Shown: positions 24,563-33,315, numbered from the stretch's first letter. The stretch: 33,563 nt of DNA from CAXRGH01 sp964230195 (GCA_964230195.1 CAXRGH010000069.1:1-33563), one strand, 5' to 3'. The notes: generated by a model not told the origin, from the sequence alone. A program made the numbers and translations.

Positions 24563-25045
24563 ATGTCGAAGTTAGAGCAAAGCCTTAACGATATGTTAAC
24601 CGCGCCTGTCGAAGCGCTGGGGTTCGAATTTGTTGGTTTAGAATTCATACGTGCAGGAAAGTTTTCCACATTGCGCGTGTACATTGATAGCCCTGAGGGG
24701 ATCAGTGTTGACGATTGTGCTGACGTTAGTCATCAAGTGAGTTCCGTACTCGATGTAGAAGATCCGATATCGAGCAACTACAATCTAGAGGTTTCGTCAC
24801 CTGGTATGGATCGCCCGTTGTTCAAAGAAGCACATTATCAGGCGATTATTGGTGAAGATGTGTCATTGCGATTACGGATCCCTCAAGACGGACGCAGAAA
24901 TTTTAAAGGACAATTAACCGGCTGTGAAAACGGTAGTATTCAGGTCACCGTTGACGGTCAATCTTTCAACTTAATGCTAAATAACGTAGAAAAAGGAAAT
25001 TTGGTACCGAACTTTGAAACGAGTTCGCCTAAGGCCAAAAAATAA
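24563..25045 (+). CDS. rimP: Ribosome maturation factor RimP
   Basis: RimP helps assemble the 30S subunit. The 160-aa product shows the family's N-terminal domain (LEQSLNDMLTAPVEALGFEF and FSTLRVYIDSPEGISVDDCA), the conserved YNLEVSSPGMDRPL, and a small C-terminal Sm-like beta barrel (DVSLRLRIPQDGRRNFKGQL). The ATG at 24563 has GGAGA five bases upstream and matches the usual RimP N-terminus. The frame is open upstream but that part lies across the leader hairpins. nusA follows after 13 bases. This gene order is conserved across bacteria. Confidence 0.96.
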   Translation: MSKLEQSLNDMLTAPVEALGFEFVGLEFIRAGKFSTLRVYIDSPEGISVDDCADVSHQVSSVLDVEDPISSNYNLEVSSPGMDRPLFKEAHYQAIIGEDVSLRLRIPQDGRRNFKGQLTGCENGSIQVTVDGQSFNLMLNNVEKGNLVPNFETSSPKAKK

Positions 25046-25058
25046 GGGGGAGCAGAGT

Positions 25059-26552
25059 ATGAGTAAAGAAATTCTATTGGTTGCGGAAGCAGTCTCAAAT
25101 GAAAAGCAAGTACCTAGAGAGAAAATCTTTGAAGCGCTTGAGTTTGCACTCGCCAGTGCAACAAAGAAGAAGAATGAAGGCGAAATTGAAGTTCGCGTAG
25201 AAATCGATCGTGTCACTGGTGATTTTGATACGTTCCGCCGTTGGTTAGTGGTTGAAGATGACCAAGAGCAAGAAAATCCGTATGCAGAAATTACGCTTTC
25301 AGCTGCTCAAATCGATGAGCCAAACATTCAGTTAGGTGAATATGTTGAAGAACAGATTGAGTCTGTCACTTTTGACCGTATTACAACGCAAACAGCGAAA
25401 CAAGTGATTGTTCAGAAAGTGAGAGAAGCTGAACGTGCTCAAATCCTAGCTGAGTACGAAGATAAAGTGGGAGAGTTGGTTACTGGTGTGGTTAAGAAAG
25501 TTAACCGTGACAACATCATTATTGATTTAGGTAACAATGCGGAAGGTGTGATTTTCCGTGATGACATGCTACCCCGTGAAACTTTCCGTCCAGGTGACAG
25601 AGTTAGAGGCCTTCTTTTTGCGATTCGTCCGGAAGCTCGAGGTGCACAATTGTTCATTAGCCGTGCCCACCCAGACATGTTAGTTGAATTATTCCGAATT
25701 GAAGTACCAGAGATTGCGGAAGAGGTTTTAGAAATTAAAGCAGCGGCTCGTGATCCAGGCTCTCGTGCAAAAATTGCAGTGAAAACCAATGATAGACGTT
25801 TAGACCCGGTTGGCGCGTGTGTTGGTATGCGTGGCTCGCGTGTTCAGGCGGTTTCATCAGAGCTCGGTGGTGAGCGTGTTGATATCGTGCTTTGGGATGA
25901 AAATTCAGCACAGTTTGTCATCAACGCGATGGCGCCAGCTGAAGTTGCCTCCATCGTTGTAGACGAAGATAAAGGAACTATGGACGTTGCTGTAGAACAA
26001 GATAATCTAGCGCAAGCTATTGGTCGAAATGGTCAAAATGTAAGATTAGCCAGTCAGTTAACCGAGTGGGAACTGAATGTGATGACCGTAGAAGATATGA
26101 ACTCTAAACACGAAGAAGAAAATGCGGAAGTGTTGAACAGCTTTGTTACCCAATTGGACATTGATGAGGACTTTGCTGCCTTGCTAGTTGAGGAAGGCTT
26201 CAGTTCAATTGAAGAGATTGCATACGTTCCAACCCAAGAGTTGTTAGATGTCGAAGGATTAGACGAAGATTTGGTAGACGAGTTACGTAATCGTGCGAAA
26301 GCAGCATTGACAACGGCAGCCTTGGCAACGGAAGAAAGTCTTGAAAACTCTGAGCCGACAGAAGCATTATTGAATCTTGAAGGTATGGATCGTCACCTCG
26401 CATTTGTACTAGCAAGCAAAGGTGTGAATGACCTTGAACTACTTGCAGAGCAAGGCGTTGATGATTTAGAAGATATTGAAGAATTAAACGAAGAGCAAGC
26501 GGGCAAGTTGATTATGGCTGCTCGAAACATTGTTTGGTTCAACGAAGAATAA
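25059..26552 (+). CDS. nusA: Transcription termination/antitermination factor NusA
   Basis: NusA binds RNA polymerase and modulates pausing, termination and antitermination. The 497-aa product matches E. coli (495). It has the N-terminal polymerase-binding domain (SKEILLVAEAVSNEKQVPRE), an S1 domain (VGELVTGVVKKVNRDNIIID), two KH domains (GACVGMRGSRVQAVSSELGG and LAQAIGRNGQNVRLASQLTE), and two C-terminal acidic repeats (from about 360) as in gammaproteobacteria that bind the alpha subunit. The start at 25059 is preceded by AAGGGGGAG. It lies in the metY-rimP-nusA-infB operon and may feed back on the tandem terminators upstream. Confidence 0.97.
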   Translation: MSKEILLVAEAVSNEKQVPREKIFEALEFALASATKKKNEGEIEVRVEIDRVTGDFDTFRRWLVVEDDQEQENPYAEITLSAAQIDEPNIQLGEYVEEQIESVTFDRITTQTAKQVIVQKVREAERAQILAEYEDKVGELVTGVVKKVNRDNIIIDLGNNAEGVIFRDDMLPRETFRPGDRVRGLLFAIRPEARGAQLFISRAHPDMLVELFRIEVPEIAEEVLEIKAAARDPGSRAKIAVKTNDRRLDPVGACVGMRGSRVQAVSSELGGERVDIVLWDENSAQFVINAMAPAEVASIVVDEDKGTMDVAVEQDNLAQAIGRNGQNVRLASQLTEWELNVMTVEDMNSKHEEENAEVLNSFVTQLDIDEDFAALLVEEGFSSIEEIAYVPTQELLDVEGLDEDLVDELRNRAKAALTTAALATEESLENSEPTEALLNLEGMDRHLAFVLASKGVNDLELLAEQGVDDLEDIEELNEEQAGKLIMAARNIVWFNEE

Positions 26553-26577
26553 CGATTAACTAGAAGGAAGTATATAA

Positions 26578-29184
26578 ATGGCAGAAGTTTCCATTGAAAA
26601 ACTCGCTACGGATATTGGTACGTCGGTTGATCGTTTGATTAAACAACTTGCTGATGCTGGTATAAAAAAATCACCGTCGGACGCCGTTACTGAAGAAGAG
26701 AAAAAGGCGTTACTTGAATTTCTTCAGAAACAACATGGTGGCAGTGAGAGTTCTGAACCGAAGCGAATGACACTACAACGTAAGACAACGAGTACGTTAA
26801 GTGTGTCAGGCAAATCAAAAGGCGTTAAAGTGGAAGTGCGTAAAAAGCGTACCTACGTGAAACGTGATGATGTTGAAGAGCAAAGACGCGCTGAAGAAGA
26901 ACGTAAAGCAGCTGAAGAAGCAGCACGTTTGGAAGCAGAACGCAAAGCGGCAGCAGAAGCAGAAGCTCGCGCAAAAGCGAAAGCAGAGGCAGATGCTAAA
27001 GCAAAAGCGGATGCGGAAGCACGTCGTAAAGCGAAGGCTGAGGCTGAGTCTCGAGCAAAAGCTGAAGCGGAAAACAAACCGCAATTGACAGAAGAAGAAT
27101 TTAAAGCACGCGAAGAATCGAAAGCTGAAGCAGAAAAATTACGTCAACAGCAGGAAGAAGAAGCTCGCCGTAAACTCGAAGCTGAGGCTGCAAGAGCGGC
27201 AGAGGAAGCGAAGCGCTTAGCAGAGGAAAACGAGCGTCGTTGGAAGCAAGAGGAAGAAGCTCGCAAGCGTAACGAAGAGACCGGTGACTTCCACATCACT
27301 AGTAACCGTTATGCTCAACAAGCAGAAGACGAACTTGACATGCGTGATGAACGTCAGCCTCGTCGTCGTAAATCAAAACGTAAAAATGCAGGTGATAACT
27401 TAAAACACAAGTTTAATAAACCAGCTCAACCTGTTGAGCGCGTTGTTAAGCTAGGTGAAACCATCACAGTATCAGAGCTTGCAAGCCGCATGGCAATCAA
27501 AGCAACTGAAGTCATCAAGAGTATGATGAAAATGGGCGAAATGGTCACCCTTAACCAAGTGTTGGACCAAGATACTGCGATTCTTGTTATTGAAGAAATG
27601 GGTCGTAAATACGAGTTGGTCAATGACAATGCGCTTGAGGATGAGTTACTCGCAGGTTTTGATTACGATGATAAATCAAATCGTGCACCAGTTGTTACCA
27701 TCATGGGACACGTTGACCACGGTAAGACATCATTGCTTGACTATATTCGTCGTGCCAAAGTTGCTGACGGAGAGGCTGGCGGTATTACACAGCATATCGG
27801 CGCCTACAGTGTTGCTACAGACAACGGACGTGTGACTTTCCTTGACACCCCTGGTCACGCGGCGTTTACCGCAATGCGTGCTCGTGGTGCAACTGCAACA
27901 GATATCGTTGTGCTTGTTGTTGCTGCCGACGATGGTGTTATGCCTCAGACTAAAGAAGCGATTCAACACGCTCGTGCAGCGCAGGTTCCGTTGATAGTTG
28001 CTGTGAACAAAATGGACAAAGAAGCCGCTGATCCAGACCGAGTTAAAACTGAGCTTTCTCAAATGGAAGTTATTTCTGAAGAGTGGGGCGGTGAGCATCA
28101 ATTCGTCTATGTATCTGCGAAGGCAGGTACGGGCGTTGACGAACTATTAGATTCAATCTTACTTCAGTCTGAGGTATTGGACCTTCAAGCATCTCCGAAA
28201 GGACCTGCAAAAGGCTTAGTGATAGAGTCTCGCCTCGATAAAGGGCGTGGTCCAGTAGCATCCATCTTGGTTCAAGAAGGCGAATTGAGCGCCGGCGACA
28301 TTATCTTGTGTGGTGTTGAATACGGTCGTGTTCGTGCAATGAAAGATGAAAATGGTCATGAAGTCAAAATCGCTGGACCATCGACGCCAGTTGAGATTTT
28401 AGGTCTTTCGGGTGTACCGATTGCTGGTGAAGATGCACTAGTGGTGAAAGATGAGCGTAAAGCACGTGAAATCGCAACGAAACGTTCCATTAAACAACGT
28501 GAATTGAAATTGTCTAAACAACAGAAAGCGAAGCTTGAAAACATGTTTGCTAACATGGAAGCAGGTGACGTTAGTGAGCTTAATGTTGTACTTAAAGCAG
28601 ATGTTCAAGGTTCTGTGGAAGCAATCAGTGAATCATTACTGAAGCTGTCTACGGAAGAGGTTAAAGTCAATATCGTGGGTAGTGGTGTTGGTGGTATAAC
28701 CGAAACTGATGCGTCACTCGCAGCTGCTTCTGGAGCAATTGTTGTTGGCTTTAACGTTCGTGCTGATGCAAGCGCGCGTAAAGTGGTTGAAGCGGAAGAG
28801 ATTGACTTGCGTTACTACAGCGTTATCTATGACTTGATTGACGAAGTTAAGCAAGCGATGAGCGGTATGCTAGCGCCAGAATTTAAGCAGGAAATCATTG
28901 GTCTTGCTGAGGTTCGTGATGTGTTTAAATCGCCGAAACTTGGAGCTATCGCTGGTTGTATGGTAACGGAAGGCGTGGTCAAGCGTAGTAATCCAATTCG
29001 TGTATTGCGTGACAATGTTGTGATCTATGAAGGTGAGCTTGAGTCATTGCGCCGCTTCAAAGATGACGTACAAGAAGTCCGCAACAACATGGAGTGTGGC
29101 ATCGGCGTTAAGAATTACAACGATGTAAAAGTTGGTGACCAAATCGAAGTATTCGAAGTGGTTGAAGTTGCTCGTCAAATATAA
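26578..29184 (+). CDS. infB: Translation initiation factor IF-2
   Basis: IF-2 is the GTPase that brings initiator tRNA to the 30S subunit and promotes subunit joining. The 868-aa product (E. coli 890) begins with the IF2N domain (VSIEKLATDIGTSVDRLIKQ). A second IF2N-like domain comes near 290-340. Between them (about 85-235) lies a very Ala/Glu/Lys/Arg-rich helical linker of low complexity. The G domain has GHVDHGKT at 377-384, DTPGHAAF and VNKMDK. Domains II-IV follow and the C-terminus binds fMet-tRNA, the tRNA encoded at the head of this operon. AGAAGGAAG precedes the ATG. Shorter IF-2 forms from internal starts are known in E. coli but cannot be confirmed here. Confidence 0.98.
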   Translation: MAEVSIEKLATDIGTSVDRLIKQLADAGIKKSPSDAVTEEEKKALLEFLQKQHGGSESSEPKRMTLQRKTTSTLSVSGKSKGVKVEVRKKRTYVKRDDVEEQRRAEEERKAAEEAARLEAERKAAAEAEARAKAKAEADAKAKADAEARRKAKAEAESRAKAEAENKPQLTEEEFKAREESKAEAEKLRQQQEEEARRKLEAEAARAAEEAKRLAEENERRWKQEEEARKRNEETGDFHITSNRYAQQAEDELDMRDERQPRRRKSKRKNAGDNLKHKFNKPAQPVERVVKLGETITVSELASRMAIKATEVIKSMMKMGEMVTLNQVLDQDTAILVIEEMGRKYELVNDNALEDELLAGFDYDDKSNRAPVVTIMGHVDHGKTSLLDYIRRAKVADGEAGGITQHIGAYSVATDNGRVTFLDTPGHAAFTAMRARGATATDIVVLVVAADDGVMPQTKEAIQHARAAQVPLIVAVNKMDKEAADPDRVKTELSQMEVISEEWGGEHQFVYVSAKAGTGVDELLDSILLQSEVLDLQASPKGPAKGLVIESRLDKGRGPVASILVQEGELSAGDIILCGVEYGRVRAMKDENGHEVKIAGPSTPVEILGLSGVPIAGEDALVVKDERKAREIATKRSIKQRELKLSKQQKAKLENMFANMEAGDVSELNVVLKADVQGSVEAISESLLKLSTEEVKVNIVGSGVGGITETDASLAAASGAIVVGFNVRADASARKVVEAEEIDLRYYSVIYDLIDEVKQAMSGMLAPEFKQEIIGLAEVRDVFKSPKLGAIAGCMVTEGVVKRSNPIRVLRDNVVIYEGELESLRRFKDDVQEVRNNMECGIGVKNYNDVKVGDQIEVFEVVEVARQI

Positions 29185-29208
29185 TGAACGAATAACTTGT
29201 ATTGATTT

Positions 29209-29233
29209 AAACGGAGGCGCTTAGCCTCCGTTT
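29209..29233 (+). terminator. Hairpin after infB (weak or partial terminator)
   Basis: AAACGGAGGC (29209-29218) pairs perfectly with GCCTCCGTTT (29224-29233) around a 5-nt loop, 25 bases past the infB stop. Only three T residues end the stem, so termination would be partial and may adjust the level of rbfA-truB. Confidence 0.6.
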
Positions 29234-29264
29234 CTGCTTAGTGTAAACACTGAGAGAGGTAATT

Positions 29265-29693
29265 ATGGCAAGAGAATTTTCAAGAACTGACCGAGTCAGT
29301 CAACAGATCCACCAAGAAGTTGCAGTCATATTGCAACAAGAATTGAAACACCGAGAGCCTCGTCTCGGCATGATCACTGTCTCAGGGGTTTCTGTTTCAC
29401 GTGATCTAGCGTATGCAAAAGTTTTTGTGACTTTCTTTGAGCAAGACGACGAGAAAATAAAACAACAAATGGCGTTATTATTGGAAAATAGCAAGTTTGT
29501 TCGTGGTTTGTTAGGACGCAGAGTCAAAATGCGCGCGGTTCCGGAAATCCGTTTCCAATTAGACGGTTCAATTACCGAGGGTATGCGTATTTCAAACTTG
29601 GTCACAGAGGTTGTAAATAACGACAAATCTAAAGCTAAAGCATCTGGACGTGATGCTGATAGCGACGAATCACCATGGCCAAGTGAGGACTAA
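29265..29693 (+). CDS. rbfA: 30S ribosome-binding factor RbfA
   Basis: RbfA is needed for late 30S assembly and 16S 5'-end maturation, especially in the cold. The 142-aa product has the KH-like fold pattern of the family. It shows the N-terminal DRVSQQIHQEVAVILQQELK, the conserved DPR-like LGMITVSGVSVSRDLAYAKV, the helix KFVRGLLGRRVKMRAVPEIR and the strand RFQLDGSITEGMRI. A charged tail (DKSKAKASGRDADSDESPWP) is disordered. AGAGAGG precedes the ATG. It lies between infB and truB in the standard order. Confidence 0.96.
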   Translation: MAREFSRTDRVSQQIHQEVAVILQQELKHREPRLGMITVSGVSVSRDLAYAKVFVTFFEQDDEKIKQQMALLLENSKFVRGLLGRRVKMRAVPEIRFQLDGSITEGMRISNLVTEVVNNDKSKAKASGRDADSDESPWPSED

Positions 29694-29696
29694 GTT

Positions 29697-30632
29697 GTGG
29701 CGAGGAAGCGTAAAGGACGGAACATCAATGGCATTGTATTGTTAGACAAGGCTTTAGGTGGGTCGTCTAATCATGTTCTTCAGCAAGTTCGTCGTCTATA
29801 CGGAGCGGCTAAAGCAGGACATACCGGTGCTCTTGATCCGTTAGCATCAGGGATGTTGCCCGTTTGCTTGGGGGAAGCCACTAAGTTTTCACAGTTTCTG
29901 TTAGATGCAGACAAGCAGTACGATGTTACCGCCAAGCTGGGGATCAGAACCACAACCTCCGATGCTGATGGTGAGGTGGTATCAACCGCAGAAGTGACGT
30001 CAACACAAGCTGAGATCAGAGCAGCCATTGAACAGTTTGTTGGGAATATTCAACAAGTGCCGTCTATGTATTCTGCGTTAAAACATCAAGGTAAGCCTTT
30101 GTATCACTATGCGCGGCAGGGTATCGAAATTGAAAGACCGGCACGCGACATTTGTATTTACAGTATAACGATTCATGATATTACTTCGGATGAAGTGACG
30201 ATGAGTGTGCATTGTAGCAAAGGCACTTACATTCGTTCTTTAGTTGATGATATTGGTCAAGTACTCGGTTGTGGCGCTTATGTCACCCGACTACACAGAA
30301 CCCATGTAGCAGACTACCCAAATGATCGTATGATGACGATAGAAGCATTGCAGTCGCTACTTCCAGAAGATAATGGATCTGAAGCTAGTGATCATGAAAA
30401 GTATCAAGCACTGGATGCGAAGTTGTTACCAATGGACACAGCTGTTGCAAGCTTACCAAGCGTCAACATTTCTGCTGAAGCTAGAACTAAGTTTTGTTGT
30501 GGTAACCCAGTGCCTGCTGTTATGAGTGAAAATGGCTTGGTACGAGTGTATGAAGATACGTGCTTTTTAGGTGTTGCCGACTTCATTGATGGACAAGTAC
30601 ATCCAAAGCGAGTTGTTGTTTACAGTGATTAG
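29697..30632 (+). CDS. truB: tRNA pseudouridine(55) synthase TruB
   Basis: TruB makes pseudouridine at position 55 in the T loop of tRNAs. The 311-aa product (E. coli 314) has the catalytic Asp47 in AGHTGALDPLASGMLPVCLG. It also has the RNA-flipping and binding motifs VPSMYSALKHQGKPLYHYAR and VHCSKGTYIRSLVDDIGQVL, and a C-terminal PUA-like region ending VHPKRVV. The start is a GTG at 29697, 3 bases after the rbfA stop, so translation is likely coupled to rbfA. The Shine-Dalgarno (GAGG) lies within the rbfA end. Identification is secure. Confidence 0.96.
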   Translation: MARKRKGRNINGIVLLDKALGGSSNHVLQQVRRLYGAAKAGHTGALDPLASGMLPVCLGEATKFSQFLLDADKQYDVTAKLGIRTTTSDADGEVVSTAEVTSTQAEIRAAIEQFVGNIQQVPSMYSALKHQGKPLYHYARQGIEIERPARDICIYSITIHDITSDEVTMSVHCSKGTYIRSLVDDIGQVLGCGAYVTRLHRTHVADYPNDRMMTIEALQSLLPEDNGSEASDHEKYQALDAKLLPMDTAVASLPSVNISAEARTKFCCGNPVPAVMSENGLVRVYEDTCFLGVADFIDGQVHPKRVVVYSD

Positions 30633-30645
30633 TACGTTTTTACAC

Positions 30646-30673
30646 TTGATTATCCTGTCCGCTGGTGTAAACT
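30646..30673 (+). promoter_or_regulatory. Probable rpsO promoter
   Basis: TTGATT (30646-30651) and TAAACT (30668-30673) are spaced by 16 bases and followed by a GC-rich discriminator (ACGCGCC), about 70 bases before rpsO. A promoter between truB and rpsO is also known in E. coli. Confidence 0.55.
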
Positions 30674-30742
30674 ACGCGCCGTTCCGTCTAGCTGAATTAG
30701 TGATTGGTTAGGCGAAAGTAAAATCTATATTGGAGAAATATT

Positions 30743-31012
30743 ATGTCACTAACTAAACAAGAAACCGCAAATATCGTTGCTGAATACGCAGTTAAAGAAG
30801 GCGACACTGGTTCACCAGAAGTACAAGTTGCTTTGCTGACTCATAACATCAACAAGCTTCAGTCTCACTTTGCTGACAACAAAAAAGATCACCACTCACG
30901 TCGTGGTTTGTTACGCATGGTAAGCAGCCGCCGTAAGCTTCTTGATTACCTTAAAGGTAAAAACGTTGAGCGTTACAAGTCGCTAATCCAGCGTTTAGGT
31001 CTTCGTCGCTAA
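30743..31012 (+). CDS. rpsO: Small ribosomal subunit protein uS15 (S15)
   Basis: S15 binds 16S rRNA early in 30S assembly and contributes to bridges with the 50S subunit. The 89 aa equal the E. coli length. Conserved stretches are VKEGDTGSPEVQVALLTHNI, the LQSHFADNKKDHHSRRGLLR motif with the rRNA-contacting His-His-Ser-Arg, and the basic end VERYKSLIQRLGLRR. GGAGAA precedes the ATG by seven bases. In E. coli S15 represses its own translation through a pseudoknot at the start; whether the leader here folds so was not established. Confidence 0.98.
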   Translation: MSLTKQETANIVAEYAVKEGDTGSPEVQVALLTHNINKLQSHFADNKKDHHSRRGLLRMVSSRRKLLDYLKGKNVERYKSLIQRLGLRR

Positions 31013-31025
31013 GACAAAGATTCTC

Positions 31026-31055
31026 AGAAAAAGCATCCAATTTGGATGCTTTTTT
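31026..31055 (+). terminator. Terminator between rpsO and pnp
   Basis: AGCATCCAA (31032-31040) and TTGGATGCT (31042-31050) form a near-perfect stem extended by A-T pairs, ending in six T residues. It lies 20 bases after the rpsO stop, as the rpsO terminator does in E. coli. Confidence 0.88.
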
Positions 31056-31094
31056 AGTATCTAGCTCCCGAGTTTTTAAAAAACCATAAAATAT

Positions 31095-31130
31095 TTGACT
31101 GTTATATAATATTCACTGTTTTTCACAGTG
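31095..31130 (+). promoter_or_regulatory. Possible pnp promoter and leader hairpin
   Basis: An extended -10 pattern TGTTATATAAT (31100-31110) lies about 85 bases before pnp. It is followed by the hairpin CACTGT / ACAGTG (31114-31119 / 31125-31130). The TTGACT at 31095 is too close to serve as -35 of this box. In E. coli the pnp leader hairpin is the RNase III site for autoregulation; a similar use here is a guess. Confidence 0.35.
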
Positions 31131-31193
31131 CACACAGTCTATACTATGGCTCGCAATAAAAAGCGTAAGTAGATAAAGAAAAAGGAAAATTAA

Positions 31194-32573
31194 GTGACTC
31201 CTATTACAAAAACATTCCAGTACGGTAAACACACCGTTACTCTTGAGACGGGCGTAATTGCTCGTCAAGCCAGTGCTGCTGTTATGGCAAGCATGGATGA
31301 CACAACTGTATTTGTTAGTGTTGTGGGTAAAAAAGAAGCAAAAGCTGGTCAAGACTTCTTCCCCCTCACCGTAAATTACCAAGAAAAAGCCTATGCCGCA
31401 GGTCGTATCCCGGGCGGTTACTTCAAGCGTGAAGCGCGTCCTTCAGAACACGAAACATTGATTGCTCGTTTGATTGACCGTCCAATTCGTCCATTATTCC
31501 CAGAAGGTTTCAAGAACGAAGTTCAAGTCGTTATCAATGTTGTTTCGGCAAATCCTGAAATCCCAACTGATGTGATTTCAATGATTGGTACGTCAGCAGC
31601 ACTTGCGATATCGGGTATCCCATTCAACGGCCCTGTTGGTGCAGCACGTGTTGGTTACATTGATGGCCAGTACGTTTTGAATACATTAGCCTCAGAGATG
31701 GAGCAAAGCCAGCTTGACCTCGTTGTTGCCGGTACTGAAAGTGCGGTACTTATGGTTGAATCTGAAGCTGAAGTGCTTTCGGAAGATGTTATGCTAGGTG
31801 CTGTTATGTTCGGTCATGAACAGTCACAAGCGGTTGTTCAAGGCGTAGCCGAATTTGCTGAAATGGTGGGTACATCATCATGGGATTGGGCGCCAGAAGC
31901 TGAAAATACGGCGTTAAAAGCTAAGGTTGCAGAGCTTGCACTCGAGGGTATGACTGCAGCGTATCAAATTTCTGACAAGCTTGAACGTAAAGACGCAGTT
32001 ACCGACGTGACGGTAAAAGCGAAAGACGCCATTCTTGCTACTGATGAAGAGCAAGATGAAGCTGAAGTACTGGACTTACTGCATGACCTTGAAAGTGAGG
32101 TTGTACGTTCTCGCATTTTGGCGGGTGAGCCTCGTATCGACGGTCGTGATCCTGAATCAATCCGTGGTCTGCACGTAGCAACGGGTTTGTTACCGCGCGC
32201 TCACGGTTCTGCATTGTTCACGCGTGGTGAAACTCAGGCTATGGTTGTTGCAACTATGGGTACTGAACGTGATGCTCAGATGATTGATGAGCTGAGCGGT
32301 ACCAAAAATAGTCGTTTCATGCTTCACTATAACTTCCCTCCATACTGTGTTGGTGAGACGGGAATGATTGGCTCGCCAAAACGTCGTGAAATTGGTCACG
32401 GTCGTCTTGCTAAGCGTGGTATTCAAGCGGTAATGCCAAGTGAAGAAGAATTCCCGTACGTTGTACGTGTGGGAATTCTTCTTCAATGGCATCAGTATGT
32501 GGTACTTCATTTGCACTTATGGATGCTGGTGTTCCAATCAAAGCATCTGTTGCCGGCATCGCGATGGGTCTAG
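31194..32573 (+). CDS. pnp: Polynucleotide phosphorylase, 5' part of a frameshifted pnp
   Basis: PNPase degrades RNA 3' to 5' with phosphate and works in the RNA degradosome. From a GTG at 31194 (AAGGAAAA upstream) residues 1-426 are collinear with PNPase. They cover the first RNase PH domain (FQYGKHTVTLETGVIARQAS, AAGRIPGGYFKREARPSEHE), the helical domain and the start of the second PH domain (GSPKRREIGHGRLAKRG, EFPYVVRV). After the codon at 32469-32471 the frame is lost. The next 33 residues are unrelated and end at 32573. The stretch that should read about VSEITESNG before SSSMASVCG is missing, equal to 27 bases, of which five remain. The fragment lacks the phosphate site, the catalytic Asp residues, KH and S1. 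It is either a pseudogene or a sequence error. Confidence 0.9.
   Translation: MTPITKTFQYGKHTVTLETGVIARQASAAVMASMDDTTVFVSVVGKKEAKAGQDFFPLTVNYQEKAYAAGRIPGGYFKREARPSEHETLIARLIDRPIRPLFPEGFKNEVQVVINVVSANPEIPTDVISMIGTSAALAISGIPFNGPVGAARVGYIDGQYVLNTLASEMEQSQLDLVVAGTESAVLMVESEAEVLSEDVMLGAVMFGHEQSQAVVQGVAEFAEMVGTSSWDWAPEAENTALKAKVAELALEGMTAAYQISDKLERKDAVTDVTVKAKDAILATDEEQDEAEVLDLLHDLESEVVRSRILAGEPRIDGRDPESIRGLHVATGLLPRAHGSALFTRGETQAMVVATMGTERDAQMIDELSGTKNSRFMLHYNFPPYCVGETGMIGSPKRREIGHGRLAKRGIQAVMPSEEEFPYVVRVGILLQWHQYVVLHLHLWMLVFQSKHLLPASRWV
32442..32484. repeat. Perfect 14-bp inverted repeat at the pnp break
   Basis: GAAGAAGAATTCCC (32442-32455) is the exact complement of GGGAATTCTTCTTC (32471-32484), separated by 15 bases that can themselves pair as GTAC-GTT-GTAC. 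The right arm includes precisely the five foreign bases (GGAAT, 32472-32476) left where about 27 bases of pnp are expected. See the finding on template switching. Confidence 0.9.
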
Positions 32574-33280
32574 TGAAAAGTGATGAAAACTTTGTTGTAT
32601 TATCAGATATCTTGGGTGATGAAGATCACTTAGGTGATATGGACTTTAAAGTGGCTGGTACACAAGAGGGTATCACAGCACTTCAAATGGATATCAAGAT
32701 TGAAGGTATCACCAAAGAAATCATGCAAGTTGCGTTAAAGCAGGCGAAAGAAGCACGTTTGCACATATTGCAAGTGATGGACCAAGCAATTCAAGGTCCT
32801 CGTGAAGAAATGTCTGAATTTGCTCCGCGTATCTACACGTTGAAGATTGACCAAGACAAGATCCGTGAAGTGATTGGTAAGGGTGGCGCAACCATTCGCT
32901 CTATCACTGAAGCATCAGATACCAACATTGAAATTGAAGATGACGGTACCATCAAAATCTTTGCAACCGAGCGTGCAAAGGCACAAATTGCAATCGATAA
33001 GATTGAAGCTGTGACTGCCGAAGTTGAAGTAGGAAAGACCTATCACGGTAAAGTGATGCGTATTGTTGATTTTGGTGCGTTTGTTGAAGTACTTCCAGGC
33101 AAAGAGGGTCTAGTGCATATTTCACAGATCGCTCACGAGCGTGTAAATAAGGTGACTGACCACTTGTCTGAAGGTCAAATGGTTGACGTGAAAGTTATGG
33201 AAATTGATCGTCAAAACCGTGTTCGTCTTTCAATGAAAGAGTTGATTGAACGTCCAGCACCAGAGTCTAGCGACGAATAA
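32486..33280 (+). CDS. pnp: Polynucleotide phosphorylase, 3' part of a frameshifted pnp
   Basis: This frame continues pnp after the break; homology already begins at SSS (32477) just before the ATG at 32486. It holds the remainder of the second RNase PH domain with the catalytic Asp/Lys set in VLSDILGDEDHLGDMDFKVA. The KH domain follows (IDQDKIREVIGKGGATIRSI), then the S1 domain (GKTYHGKVMRIVDFGAFVEV, EGLVHISQIAHERV) and a short tail. No Shine-Dalgarno precedes this ATG, which is a conserved internal Met (SSSMASV), so it is unlikely to be a real start. An intact protein would have about 702 aa, normal for PNPase (E. coli 711). Together with the 5' part it shows one gene split by a net loss of about 22 bases. 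Confidence 0.9.
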   Translation: MASVCGTSFALMDAGVPIKASVAGIAMGLVKSDENFVVLSDILGDEDHLGDMDFKVAGTQEGITALQMDIKIEGITKEIMQVALKQAKEARLHILQVMDQAIQGPREEMSEFAPRIYTLKIDQDKIREVIGKGGATIRSITEASDTNIEIEDDGTIKIFATERAKAQIAIDKIEAVTAEVEVGKTYHGKVMRIVDFGAFVEVLPGKEGLVHISQIAHERVNKVTDHLSEGQMVDVKVMEIDRQNRVRLSMKELIERPAPESSDE

Positions 33281-33315
33281 TTAATGAAATAATCTTTATT
33301 CATTACATTGACAAG

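Noticed and set aside
26815..27084. Open frames on the minus strand rich in Ala/Ser/Phe, and a Lys/Gln-rich plus-strand shadow
   Set aside because: They are frame shadows of the low-complexity Ala/Glu/Lys linker of IF-2.
32469..32490. Programmed ribosomal frameshift in pnp
   Set aside because: No slippery heptamer is visible, and a shift would still leave about seven conserved residues missing before the phosphate site.
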